DNA from: Nostoc sp. S13
Lineage (GTDB): Bacteria > Cyanobacteriota > Cyanobacteriia > Cyanobacteriales > Nostocaceae
Direction: 5' to 3'
NCBI RefSeq assembly: GCF_029379315.1
Contig: NZ_JAQYWQ010000020.1
Span: forward strand, 1 to 64,000
Length of the DNA stretch: 64,000 nt
Below the pieces are notes generated by a model. The model had not been told where the DNA came from. It ran no database searches and worked only from the letters and a program-made list of their open reading frames with translations. The first letter of the stretch is position 1. The number at the start of each line of letters is the position of its first letter. Positions 55,571 through 64,000 of this stretch are shown in pieces. A program made the translations under genes and the position numbers.

Positions 55571-56989
55571 TTAAAATTTGACCCGCAACTGTCCTGTCAA
55601 AGAATTGCCACTGTAGGCACTTTCCCCTGTATCTTGATTGCGAACATTACTAAAGGTATAGCCCAAGTCTGCTTCTATATTGGGCGACAGCTTTATCGTG
55701 CAGCGCGTTTGATAGGTATTAGCGTTGTCAAATTTTCCTTGAAGTCGCTGCTGTCCTAAGTTGGCAGCAAAGCGACAGCGTAAGAAATTAGCAATATCTC
55801 CCTCCCAAGCCACCTCAGCGTTATAAACTAGGAAATCTGGTGGAGAAAAATAGCCACTTGTGCGTTCTAAATTGCGATCGTAACTCCAACTGAATAAGTT
55901 AGCTGCCAGCGAAAATTGTCCAAACTTGCGCTCTAATCTACTAAAAGACTGCACCTCGGAATTACCATCGTTGTAACTACCCAAACGTAATGACGAAAAC
56001 AAGCTGATGTTACGGTCAATTTGCCAGTATAAATCAGGCCCAAATCGCCAAGCAGTAATTTGATTGCCTAAAGTTTGGGCATTGGATTTATAAGGGCCTT
56101 GTTCTAAATTACCTGATACTACTACTACCGATAGCAATCGACCTGATGGCGACACTTGCGGCGGCGAAATGGGAGCTTCCACCTTAGCATTGAGATTAAT
56201 AGCTGTGGGTAAACGATTGAACACATCGACTCCGACTGCTGTTTGCAGAGTCACTTGCCCAATTTTTCCTTGCCATCCAACTTGTAAGGGAAAATTAGTA
56301 ATTGATTCAATACCGCGTTGCTCAAAGAAGTTAAAACCTGTCTTGAAAAATATTTTATTGCCATTACTCAATCGAAACTGAACTGTTGGTTCAAGGAAAA
56401 AATTGGTTTGGCCAAAGTTGTCTGTGTCATAGCGATAATCCGTATAAATACTTTCCAAAACTGCATCCGGCGTTCCTGGTTCGGTGGAAGTTGTTGGTGA
56501 GCTAGAATTCTGCGGTGGTTTGGGCAACGCTGGCGGTACGGGTAACACAGGCGGTAATCGCAGCTCAGGATTGAAGTTTTCCGGTGCCGCCATCAAAACA
56601 GGTCTTGGCTTTAATCGATTGGGAAACGGCATTGAAAATTCTAAGTCACCAAAGTTCAGTTTGCTTTCTTGCTTGGCAAAGCCAGAGGGCAAACGCGGAC
56701 TCGCTAACGCTACGCTATTCCCCCAAGCCGCCGCTCTGACATCTGTATGAGTTCTAAGTTTTAAGTATTGCTCTGCTGACTCAGGATTTACTTTGGCCAC
56801 TCCTTCGGCCAATTCTGAAGGTGATTTCCAAGTCTGATATGTTTGAGCAGCTTGTAACTTAAGTTCTGATTGTGCCCAAATACCTACGCTACAGATTACT
56901 CCTAATTGAATCTGTAAACATCCCAAAGTCAACTCAGTGTATAAGTGAGATCGAGAAACAAAAAGATCACGTCTAAAACTATCTGCCAT
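55571..56989 (-). CDS. Predicted outer-membrane beta-barrel protein
   Basis: A 472-residue protein. The N-terminus has a hydrophobic stretch (about residues 18-40) preceded by a longer-than-usual basic stretch, so a later start or an atypical signal is possible. A Pro-rich linker (about 140-165) leads into about 300 residues of alternating hydrophobic/polar strands with many aromatic ends (YTDYRYDTDNFGQTNFFLEP, FFKTGFNFFEQRG, LQTAVGVDVFNR, FGQFSLAANLFSWSYDR) and ends in QLRVKF, with the C-terminal Phe recognised by the Bam machinery. The fold is a barrel by pattern only. Its position beside the polysaccharide/kinase region suggests a porin or export role. Not a recognised family. Confidence 0.7.
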   Translation of the reverse strand: MADSFRRDLFVSRSHLYTELTLGCLQIQLGVICSVGIWAQSELKLQAAQTYQTWKSPSELAEGVAKVNPESAEQYLKLRTHTDVRAAAWGNSVALASPRLPSGFAKQESKLNFGDLEFSMPFPNRLKPRPVLMAAPENFNPELRLPPVLPVPPALPKPPQNSSSPTTSTEPGTPDAVLESIYTDYRYDTDNFGQTNFFLEPTVQFRLSNGNKIFFKTGFNFFEQRGIESITNFPLQVGWQGKIGQVTLQTAVGVDVFNRLPTAINLNAKVEAPISPPQVSPSGRLLSVVVVSGNLEQGPYKSNAQTLGNQITAWRFGPDLYWQIDRNISLFSSLRLGSYNDGNSEVQSFSRLERKFGQFSLAANLFSWSYDRNLERTSGYFSPPDFLVYNAEVAWEGDIANFLRCRFAANLGQQRLQGKFDNANTYQTRCTIKLSPNIEADLGYTFSNVRNQDTGESAYSGNSLTGQLRVKF

Positions 56990-57776
56990 AGGTCGATACT
57001 GTAGTTGTAAATAAAAAACTTGCTGCCAAAAAATTTTCTGGCTGCTAACTGATGTATTCGGCTTGGGATTATAGTGCCCACAACAGACCCTTGTTAAGAC
57101 ATGACAAAAGAAAAAGGCGTTACGGAACGGCAGGGTTAGGGAGAATCAAGAAAAAGAATGTAGAGACGTAGTAGTGCTACGTCTCTACAAGGATTCTGGA
57201 TAAGGGACTGACAAATACAGGACTTATGCACTCAAAACCTGAAACCTAGATCCCCCCTAACCCACGCCAGTCGCCTCAAGTCGGGAAACCCGCCCACAGC
57301 GCTGGCTCCCCTTAAAAAGGGGGGAACTTTAAAAGCCCCCTTTTTAAGGGGGTTGGGGGATCTCTTGTGCGTAAGTCCTAAAATAAAAAAATACTCAACT
57401 ACTTATTGTGGGGTGGGCGTTTCGCCATTGGTGTCAACTTAAGCCCAAACTCCTTTAAAACCTCGTTAAGAGCCTCTGGCTGGAAATACTATTCCTGGCG
57501 GCAGAGGCGCCAGTCAGGGAGGTGGAGCCTCAAAGACGGGCATTCCCAGTTGGAGACTCTTAACGAGATAAACGAGATAATTTCTAAAACAGAAGGGAGT
57601 TTGGCTCCCCCAACGCTAGTAGGGAAAAGCTGGGGGGGTTAGGTTTTTGATTCCTGAATCGATGCTCTAGGGTTTTCCGTAGTGAAAGTTCTATAACAGT
57701 TCGCTCATATTATTTGCCTATATGAGATAATTTCCTATTAATTGTTCAACATAGAGAAAATTAGCTCAATATTTGT
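56990..57776. other. Non-coding gap with several palindromic repeats
   Basis: Holds a perfect hairpin at 57160-57188, a CCCCTTAAAAAGGGGG / CCCCCTTTTTAAGGGGG repeat at about 57309-57355, and a CTCTGGCTGGAAATAC...GGCAGAGGCGCCAGTCAG repeat near 57472-57521. A 78-residue frame at 57406-57642 runs through these and is a repeat artefact. No gene supported. Confidence 0.6.
57160..57188. repeat. Perfect 12-bp hairpin GTAGAGACGTAG
   Basis: GTAGAGACGTAG (57160-57171) and CTACGTCTCTAC (57177-57188) are exact reverse complements with a 5-base loop. It is a common Nostoc intergenic element; no T-run follows, so terminator function is not obvious. Confidence 0.85.
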
Positions 57777-58508
57777 ATGCAACAACTATCAATCAATAGT
57801 GTGGAGTTACCAATTCATCTCAGTGCTAAAACAATTGCTCAACGTTTAAGTGTCACAGTTATGTGCCTCACTTTAGCAGGCGTTCTAAGTGGCTATTTCT
57901 GGCTCTCGAAGTTTCCCTTCCCAGCTACCAAATGGTTTTACGAACTATTTAGCCTAGATGGAGAATTCAATATTCCTGCCTGGTATTCCGTATTCTCTCT
58001 ATTATTTTGTTCGGGATTACTTAAAGTAATTACTGTTATTAAAACGGAAGACCGCTATTTTTCTTACTGGAAAACTCTATCTAGGATATTTTTCTATTTG
58101 AGTTTGGATGAAGCATTTAGTTTTCACGAGATTTTGATCATTCCGTCAGTGCGAGAATCGCTTCATCTCAATCCTATCTTTTTCCAAACCTGGGTTATCC
58201 CTGGTGCTGTTTTAGTGGGAGTTTTTGCATTTAAATATTTCAAATTTTTGCTCCATCTCCCTTTAAAGACTCGGTATTTATTTCTGATTGCCGCAGTTGT
58301 TTATGTGGGTGGAGGTTTAGGTATGGAAATGGTGGGTGGACTTTTGAGAGTAGACTTTGGGCGACGCACCCTAATAACGTTAATTGGCATAATTGTTGAA
58401 GAGTTTATGGAAATGGTCGGAATTGTGATTTTTATTTATGCGCTGCTAGCTTACCTTAGCCGCTTGAAAGAAAGCATTCAACTGAAAATCTATATCTCTG
58501 AAAAGTAA
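57777..58508 (+). CDS. Integral membrane protein of unknown function with conserved-looking acidic/His motifs
   Basis: A 243-residue polytopic protein with about six membrane segments (about residues 25-45, 65-85, 95-115, 130-150, 162-185 and 205-228). Within or beside these segments lie charged residues: SLDEAFSFHE (near 110), GMEMVGG (near 183) and VEEFMEMVG (near 210). Acidic and His residues buried in helices are seen in metal-binding or proton-moving membrane enzymes, but no family was recognised, so no function is claimed. It stands alone, with repeat-filled DNA upstream and purD convergent downstream. Confidence 0.75.
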   Translation: MQQLSINSVELPIHLSAKTIAQRLSVTVMCLTLAGVLSGYFWLSKFPFPATKWFYELFSLDGEFNIPAWYSVFSLLFCSGLLKVITVIKTEDRYFSYWKTLSRIFFYLSLDEAFSFHEILIIPSVRESLHLNPIFFQTWVIPGAVLVGVFAFKYFKFLLHLPLKTRYLFLIAAVVYVGGGLGMEMVGGLLRVDFGRRTLITLIGIIVEEFMEMVGIVIFIYALLAYLSRLKESIQLKIYISEK

Positions 58509-58650
58509 TATAAAGTCTACGCTTTCCTAACCTCACGCGCATCTGGAGCCAAAGCGATAAAATCTTGTAGTTTACCGATCGCATCAAGAGTCTATACATC
58601 TGTTGTCTGCCTTGAATTGAAACAGTGTAAATTTAGTATGCTTATCGGGT

Positions 58651-59943
58651 TTACTCCCCCTGCTTCCCACTTACCACTCTATGTCCAATATCTCTCCGGT
58701 AATATATCCCCTCAAACTGAATATATTTGATCCCTGCGTAGGCTTGGGCGATCGCTTGCTGAAAATTTTCTCCAATTCCAGTCACATTTAATACTCGACC
58801 GCCATCTGTCAATACTTGTTGTTGCTGGTTCGACTTCGTACCTGCATGAAATACAGTTGCTCCTGTTGCCTCTGCCTCACCAATGCCAGTAATCACCTGG
58901 CCTTTCTCATATTCTCCGGGATAACCCCCAGAAGCTGCAACGACGGTGGCAGATGCTCCCTCTTTCCAAGCAATGGGCGGCAATTCACTTAATCGCTGTT
59001 GTACACAAGCTAGAAGCAACTCTTCTAAAGGTGTTGCTAACAGTGGCAAAATCACCTGGGTTTCAGGATCGCCAAAGCGACAGTTAAATTCTAAAACTTT
59101 CAAGTCGCCATCGGGTGCAATCATTAACCCAGCATACAACACACCTCGGTAGTCAATGCCTTTAGCTCGTAAGGTTGCGATCACCTTTTCTAAGACTTCT
59201 GTTTGAATGCGTGCCATCAAAGAAGGCGTAGCGATGGGTGCTGGAGCATAGGCTCCCATCCCGCCAGTATTTTCCCCTGTATCGCCGTCACCAATCCGCT
59301 TATGATCTTGAGCTGGCAGCAATGGTCGAATTGTTAACCCATCCGTCAACGCTAAAACTGACACCTCTTGCCCAATTAAACATTCTTCAATGACAACAAA
59401 TTTACCAGCACTGCCAAACTGTCCCTGAAAAATTGCATCAACGGCATTTTCTGCCTGTTCAATTGTTTCAGCCACCGTTACACCCTTACCAGCCGCCAAG
59501 CCATCAGCTTTGACGACAATTGGCGCTCCCGTACCTCTCACATAGAATTTTGCTGCTGCTGCTTCCGTAAATACCGCAGCCCGTGCCGTTGGAATCCCTG
59601 CTTCTTGCATCAGGGCTTTTGCCCAAGCTTTACTCGCTTCAATTTGCGCTCCGGCTCTGACTGGGCCAAATACCATCAATCCTTTGTCTTGGAGATAATC
59701 TGTGATTCCTTTCGCCAAGGGGACTTCTGGCCCAACTATTACCAGAGTTATGCCATGTTCTAAAGCATATCGGCTCATGCCCTCAAAATCATCTACTGCT
59801 AAGGGCAAGTTCTGGCAACGTTCCAAACTTGCTGTGCCCCCATTCCCTGGTACACAAACAACTTGCTGAATTTGTTTAGATTGCAACAGTTTCCATGCCA
59901 GAGCATGTTCGCGCCCACCATTACCTACAACTAAAACTTTCAC
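58651..59943 (-). CDS. purD: Phosphoribosylamine--glycine ligase PurD (GARS)
   Basis: Second step of purine synthesis: ATP-dependent joining of glycine to phosphoribosylamine. ATP-grasp fold. The N-terminus [19 protein letters not shown] is the family signature; [61 protein letters not shown]-type region (here [12 protein letters not shown]) and [13 protein letters not shown] follow in order. The frame is open to 60021, but a GTG at 59943 with GAGGAAA six bases upstream gives 431 residues, the normal length; the extra 26 residues are Arg/Lys-rich and unlike the family. Confidence 0.95.
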   Translation of the reverse strand: [430 protein letters not shown]

Positions 59944-60514
59944 TGATTTCCTCGTGCGTCCCTTGCGAAACGAGAATACCAGATTCGGCTCTCGCGGATC
60001 AATTTTTTCATCAATTCTCACATTTGTGCAAGCATCTTATAGCTTAGGCTTCCAGAGATTGACGATGACTTTCAATTTTATCAGTATAATCTTTAACCGT
60101 TAAACTTTCTCCTACATCTAGAGTAAAACTGATAAATTTGATGATAGGCGGATCTCAGCCTTGCTAAGAATACGGAAATTGCGTTTGTATCTTGCCATAA
60201 TTAATACTCTTTATCTGAAAGAATAAGCTAAATTTCTAGTAACTCTATAGTGGACAAGTGGACAATTTTTTAAAGGCAATTGAACAAGCGATGCCTACGG
60301 CGGGCTTACGCCTACGCAGATACACATAGTATCGTTTTTGTACCTCCTGAACGGTTACGTTTAGGATGAGTTTTTATATGACGTTTATCTGAAAAAACAT
60401 TAGTTCTATAGATTTTCTATACATAAAATTCAAACTAATATAGTTTATAGAAAAGCAAAAAGCCAGAAAAACAAGAAGCTTGAGATTCAATAATTTTTTC
60501 GTAGGATGGAAATT
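59944..60514. other. Non-coding gap upstream of the crystallin-like pseudogene
   Basis: AT-rich; one short dispersed repeat (GCGATGCCTACGGCGGGC, then TTACGCCTACGC) near 60289-60319. No gene seen. It includes the upstream region of purD. Confidence 0.45.
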
Positions 60515-60780
60515 ATGGCTGCTGTAGAACTTTACGACAATGTTAACTTTAATGGTGCAACAATATATGCTACAGACATTTCACACCTGATCTAGGTGGT
60601 GCTGCTAACCGAACTACCGCATTGGTAATTTATCAAGGTGTTTGGAATTTTTATTCAGAAGCAAATTATAAAGGCTGGCCAGTTCAAATTTCTGCAAGTA
60701 ATCAAGCCCTAATAATTTCAGATGTTCGGAACGTTGGCATCGACAACGATAGTATCCGTTCCATATACCGACTATCATAA
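60515..60780 (+). pseudogene. Beta/gamma-crystallin-like gene with a frameshift
   Basis: From ATG at 60515 the first frame reads MAAVELYDNVNFNGATIYATD and stops at TAG near 60593. The next frame then continues FTPDLGGAANRTTALVIY, QGVWNFYSEANYKGWP, and NDSIRSIYRLS to TAA at 60778-60780. Together they make an about 88-residue protein with two Greek-key-like halves (xLYDNxNFxG and WNFYSEANYKG motifs) and the closing D/N-D-S-I-R-S-hydrophobic signature of beta/gamma crystallins, which in bacteria bind calcium. A net one-base loss (or equivalent) around 60575-60590 separates the frames. GGATGG sits just upstream of the ATG as ribosome site. Could be a sequencing error. Confidence 0.7.
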
Positions 60781-60785
60781 AAAAT

Positions 60786-60919
60786 ATGAACCAATCCCAC
60801 TATCCTACAAATTCTTAATTCTTGCCGTAAAGAGTGTCTGAAAACCTTTATTTGTGGTTTTTAGTTCTCAATCAACTTAAGCTTTGTAGCACAAATATTA
60901 TTAGTGGGATAGGTTCATA
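60786..60919. repeat. Imperfect inverted repeat around a 90-bp core
   Basis: TATGAACCAATCCCACTA (from 60786) and its near reverse complement TTAGTGGGATAGGTTCATA (to about 60919) flank about 90 bp. A 65-residue frame (60872-61069, minus strand) in this area has no recognisable features. It may be a long transcript hairpin or a miniature element; no target duplication was identified. Confidence 0.55.
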
Positions 60920-61108
60920 TAAAAATAAGTTGTACAAATTTTTTCTAGAATAGCTTGCAATATAGCTTCCGTATAAAATTTGTTTACTTAAATTCCTACT
61001 TTGCAAACATATTATTTTATTAGACGTTTTATGATAACAAAGGAGATTACTTAGGTAGTGTAGAAGCAAACAACAGTGATTTTCCTAATAGTGCGAGAGT
61101 AAGTAAAA

Positions 61109-62182
61109 ATGTTCAAAATAAAATCTTTAATCAGTGTCGTTATTCCGATCGCTGTTTTGTTAGGGAGTTGTGGAGCTAATTTTCAGTCTGTAGAAAACTT
61201 TAGCAAGAGCAGAAAGGAAGTTGAACAAGCTTCTAATGATTTTGCTGAAGATATTTATCAATCTTGTTTACGACGTACTAGATATATCGACTTAGTTCCC
61301 GATGATGGAATCTCTATTCGCAATGCTCGGCGAGAGAGTTGTGACACAATTGAGCAACTTGATTCTGATAATTTCAAAAAAGTAGTTAGCATTTTAATTG
61401 ACTATATGGGAGCTCTAGGTGCGATAGCAAGCGGGAAAGATTTATCTTTAGATAACTCAATAGATAACTTAGGTCAAAGTATCAAAATTTTGTCTATTAG
61501 AGGCAAAAAACTAGATGCGAATGCAGTGGACGGAGGTAGTCAAATCCTCAAAGTATTATTTGATTTAGTGACTAAGAAAACTCGAAAGGATACTCTCCAA
61601 AAAGCGATTGTTTGTACTAATGAACCTCTCCATAAATATGTGACTGGTAATTCAGTTCCAGCAACCGATCAAGATGGAGTTGATCTTTATCAACCTGCTA
61701 CAGGAGGCTTAATATTTCTTGTAGAACATACCTACCTTGGTAAGAATGGAACTTTAGACCTAGAAGCACAGGCAATTGATCTTTACTATAAATCTGACTT
61801 TACTATTTTAAATAATCTAGGTACTGATCCAAAAATAAATCCAAGCAATTATCAACAATATCAACAACTTGTTGATCGAATTGCAGTAGGTCACAGCTTA
61901 ACAGCAGACTACAATAACAATATGGAAATAGTAGCAGAAAAAGGACAAGCAGCTAAGGCTTATAATGAGATTCTTTTAAGTACAGTTAGAACCCATAATC
62001 AACTGACAAAAGAATTTCAAGAAGGGCTAAAATCCCAAGATATTAATCGATTGTGTCAGTTTCAGGCTAAAGTTTCATTCAAAAAAATTGATGCAAAAAA
62101 AATGAAGCGTATTCAAACAATTCTCAATGAATACGTCATCTCAGTCAAACCTCTAATAGAGAAAGTTGATCGCGCTTTTTAA
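61109..62182 (+). CDS. Lipoprotein of unknown function
   Basis: A 357-residue exported protein. The N-terminus MFKIKSLISVVIPIAVLLGSCG is a lipoprotein signal with lipobox LGSC, so Cys21 is the expected acylated residue. The mature part is helical and charged, with a KSRKEVEQASNDFAEDIYQSC start that includes three further cysteines (near residues 53, 78 and 169), an IDYMGALGAIASGKDLS helix near 99, and a long C-terminal helix. It lacks enzyme motifs. It resembles uncharacterised cyanobacterial proteins beside short helical ones. The next gene follows after 63 bp in the same direction, probably as an operon. Confidence 0.8.
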   Translation: MFKIKSLISVVIPIAVLLGSCGANFQSVENFSKSRKEVEQASNDFAEDIYQSCLRRTRYIDLVPDDGISIRNARRESCDTIEQLDSDNFKKVVSILIDYMGALGAIASGKDLSLDNSIDNLGQSIKILSIRGKKLDANAVDGGSQILKVLFDLVTKKTRKDTLQKAIVCTNEPLHKYVTGNSVPATDQDGVDLYQPATGGLIFLVEHTYLGKNGTLDLEAQAIDLYYKSDFTILNNLGTDPKINPSNYQQYQQLVDRIAVGHSLTADYNNNMEIVAEKGQAAKAYNEILLSTVRTHNQLTKEFQEGLKSQDINRLCQFQAKVSFKKIDAKKMKRIQTILNEYVISVKPLIEKVDRAF

Positions 62183-62245
62183 TTATATTTTATTTAATTT
62201 TTTCCAATTGCAAATTCATTATTTTAAAAAGGAGAGTTATTGTTT

Positions 62246-62641
62246 ATGTCCTTGAAAAATCAGATGATAGAGCTAAAGTCCGCTCTTGAGAAAAGAGCAG
62301 CACAGCTTTTACATGACCAGCAAATTAGCTTCAGTGAATCGAAAGTAATTAATAATGAGTGCCAAAAAATTTTGGACTTTGCTGCCAAACTTAATAGCAT
62401 AGAATTAAATAAAGTTTTAACTGATATAAATGAACCAGCCCAAAAAATAATTGAGGCTACTAATTCTCTTGATAAAGCGGCTGCAAAAATTCAAGAAGCT
62501 CAGAAGTTTTTTGAGATTTTAAGTCCACTAATCAGATTAGGAGAAGCTGTTTCAAAGTCCATTGCAAACCCTACCAGTGTAGCTGCAATCGGTACTTTAG
62601 TTACGGAACTTAAAGATATTGGCGATCGGCTTAATACCTAA
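62246..62641 (+). CDS. Small helical protein, partner of the lipoprotein
   Basis: A 131-residue soluble, almost entirely helical protein. It has long amphipathic stretches (KNQMIELKSALEKRAAQLL, then EPAQKIIEATNSLDKAAAKIQEAQKFFEIL) and ends in LVTELKDIGDRLNT. No signal peptide and no motif recognised. A GGAGAG ribosome site at 62231-62236 lies about 9 bases before the ATG at 62246; a TTG at 62240 is the other option. Composition suggests a binding partner or chaperone-like protein for the upstream lipoprotein's pathway, but this rests only on adjacency. Confidence 0.75.
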   Translation: MSLKNQMIELKSALEKRAAQLLHDQQISFSESKVINNECQKILDFAAKLNSIELNKVLTDINEPAQKIIEATNSLDKAAAKIQEAQKFFEILSPLIRLGEAVSKSIANPTSVAAIGTLVTELKDIGDRLNT

Positions 62642-62802
62642 ATTGAAAGTGCAATCAGAAATTACAATCAATATAATCCGTTAGCCGACCTAACAGTGCG
62701 TCTCGCAGAGAAGGCTTTGGCAAAATCATCGCTTTTGCTTAATTTTACAGGTATCTTGAATTTGGGCGATCGCCTGTCTAATTAGTTTAATCCTTAGCTT
62801 AC

Positions 62803-64000
62803 CTATTGCCATGATTGAAATTCATCAATAGTGCTACGAATTAAGGAAGTTATTTGAGCGCGACGGGTTTCAAAGTTGGCGGCAATATAAATTAGTAAAA
62901 TGCCAATGAGCAAGCCAATAACCCATTTTAAGAAAGAGTAGTGCAAGCTGAAAATTACCGATTGATAAATTGTAGTGATTAAAAAAGTGGCTGTACCAAT
63001 ATAGAGAAAAGCCCGCACTCTCAAAGCTAATCCGGCAAAAATGGCAATCAGGCTGAAAATTCCCGGTATCCAGGCTTTATCTTGATGAAATAAAATAGCC
63101 CACCCACAAATTAAACCACTACCTAGCACTCTCAAAATATGACGAGATGTTTTGTACTCTGGTAGTTTTAATTGGGTATCTACTTGAGCAATATAAAGGA
63201 GTGATAATCCAATTGGTGTCACGTACCACAAAGCGTCAGTTAGATGTAAGGAATTAAACCAACGGTAAAGTGCCCAATCAATCAACGCCAGACTAATATA
63301 GGTAAAACGGATGTTTTCACCCACCTTTGCGAGGAAGATGTAGAATCCAGCTGCGAGTAGCAAGGTAATGGGGTAAACTCGCACTCTGGTTTCCCATAAA
63401 ATGATCAGTGGTACGATGTAGGCAGCTTGTTGCCAAGGTCTTTTAGACCAACCCCAACTTTCCCAAGGTAGGATGTATAGAAAATAGGCTACCACACAGG
63501 CGATCGCACCATTCCAAGGAACTAACGGCCCAGCCCAAAATTTCCCTACTGCTGTCTCCCGCCAATAAATCCTCATACCGGCTACCTCTAATAAGCCAAG
63601 GTAAACCCACATTTCGGCTATTGTGATTCCTCCAAAGATGCTGGGGGAAATGCGCGAATTTCGTCCCTGAAAGATGGCATAACGAATTAAAAATACCCCT
63701 GTTGCCAATCCCACTAAACGGTTAACTTCAATGGGAGTAATAATGGCAGCCATTAATAAACAGCTACTCCAAGCCCAGTGAATATGGGCAATTCTTCTCA
63801 GTTCTTGGGGAGTTAAGCGTAAGTAGCTTACAAGCCAAGGCGATAAAATGCGATAAGCATACATGATACTGGCACCAAGGGCAGACATGGCAATCAATCC
63901 ATCACCTAATTCTCCTCCTGAAGCTTCTAACATTTGATAGAACAAAAGTTCATAGGCAGAAATCGATACGCCAATAATTCCTAAGTACAGCAGAGGTTTA
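62803..64000 (-). CDS. Polytopic membrane protein, partial (N-terminus beyond window)
   Basis: At least 399 residues, with ten or more hydrophobic segments. The frame is open to the right edge: upstream of a TTG at 63945 the codons read LYLGIIGVSISAYELLFYQ without a stop, so the true start lies beyond position 64000 and this is the C-terminal part. Recognisable local features are AHIHWAWSSCLLMAA, WRETAVGKFWAGPLVPWNG and the ending TSLIRSTIDEFQSWQ. It looks like a large multi-pass membrane protein family of cyanobacteria with no known role. No motif for transport or catalysis was seen. Confidence 0.8.
   Translation of the reverse strand, partial: KPLLYLGIIGVSISAYELLFYQMLEASGGELGDGLIAMSALGASIMYAYRILSPWLVSYLRLTPQELRRIAHIHWAWSSCLLMAAIITPIEVNRLVGLATGVFLIRYAIFQGRNSRISPSIFGGITIAEMWVYLGLLEVAGMRIYWRETAVGKFWAGPLVPWNGAIACVVAYFLYILPWESWGWSKRPWQQAAYIVPLIILWETRVRVYPITLLLAAGFYIFLAKVGENIRFTYISLALIDWALYRWFNSLHLTDALWYVTPIGLSLLYIAQVDTQLKLPEYKTSRHILRVLGSGLICGWAILFHQDKAWIPGIFSLIAIFAGLALRVRAFLYIGTATFLITTIYQSVIFSLHYSFLKWVIGLLIGILLIYIAANFETRRAQITSLIRSTIDEFQSWQ

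Noticed and set aside
57406-57642. 78-residue frame
   Set aside because: Runs through palindromic repeats; no gene-like features.
60872-61069. 65-residue minus-strand frame
   Set aside because: Overlaps an inverted repeat and AT-rich DNA; no motif.
1-64000. CRISPR arrays
   Set aside because: The tandem heptamers have no spacers; no repeat-spacer pattern of 28-37 bp was found.
1-64000. tRNA or rRNA genes
   Set aside because: No cloverleaf with a GTTCGA-type T-arm or rRNA segment was recognised by eye; a covariance search could still find one.

Overview
The window is chromosomal DNA from a filamentous, heterocyst-forming type of cyanobacterium, most like Nostoc or a close relative. The evidence is the very frequent GCGATCGC-type (HIP1) octamers, many heptamer short tandem repeats (for example CCCAATG and TAATGAC), dispersed palindromic repeats built on GCGTCTCGTAGAGAAG, and cyanobacterial markers: Gap2, IctB, two cyanoexosortases and very large multi-sensor hybrid kinases. 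No rRNA, tRNA or CRISPR array was recognised.

Layout. (1) 1-7.1 kb: housekeeping genes thiL, gap2, nadD, murC, murB, a YbaB/EbfC protein and a low-molecular-weight phosphatase, separated by tandem repeats. (2) 7.3-11.7 kb: a LuxR-type response regulator, then a compact four-gene minus-strand operon encoding a PEP-CTERM protein, a cyanoexosortase (A type), its accessory protein and an HpsJ-like membrane protein. (3) 12.4-16.7 kb: smpB, a small glycine-rich secreted protein, ictB and a GAF histidine kinase with a degenerate ATPase domain. (4) 17.2-25.7 kb: an exopolysaccharide export region with a sugar aminotransferase, a second (B-type) cyanoexosortase, its accessory protein, a Wza-like export protein and a Wzc-like chain-length/BY-kinase protein. 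An IS200/IS605-type element carrying only tnpB sits between the exosortase and its accessory gene. (5) 26-29.1 kb: tandem rhomboid proteases, a short-chain dehydrogenase and a TPR protein.

(6) 29.1-33.5 kb: a decayed accessory island. It holds a start-less, 3'-truncated vapC, an aspartic protease, the tail of a nucleoside phosphorylase, a TIR-domain gene split by an ISKra4-family element (terminal inverted repeats and a perfect 8-bp target duplication are visible), and the N-terminus of an integron-type integrase. (7) 33.5-41.9 kb: a plus-strand polysaccharide locus with two DUF3131 proteins, a GH26-like protein, a cellulose-synthase-like GT2 and a PIG-L deacetylase. (8) 42-55.3 kb: a signalling block with a complete partner-switching set (STAS protein, receiver-SpoIIE phosphatase, RsbW-like kinase), two hybrid kinases with closely related REC-HPt tails, a Ras-like GTPase, a large OmpA-family protein with a possible roadblock-like region, and a coiled-coil protein. 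A predicted outer-membrane beta-barrel follows. (9) 57.8-64 kb: a membrane protein, purD, a frameshifted beta/gamma-crystallin-like gene, a lipoprotein with a small helical partner, and a membrane protein that runs off the right edge.

The most original hypothesis is that regions 7 and 8 form one unit: a GT2/deacetylase/hydrolase polysaccharide machine placed next to partner-switching, phosphorelay and GTPase control. Much of the most recent change is repeat-driven: dispersed repeats have entered reading frames without breaking them in the hybrid kinases, the GT2 and the dehydrogenase. Coordinates of starts were adjusted from family knowledge where stated; no database search was run.
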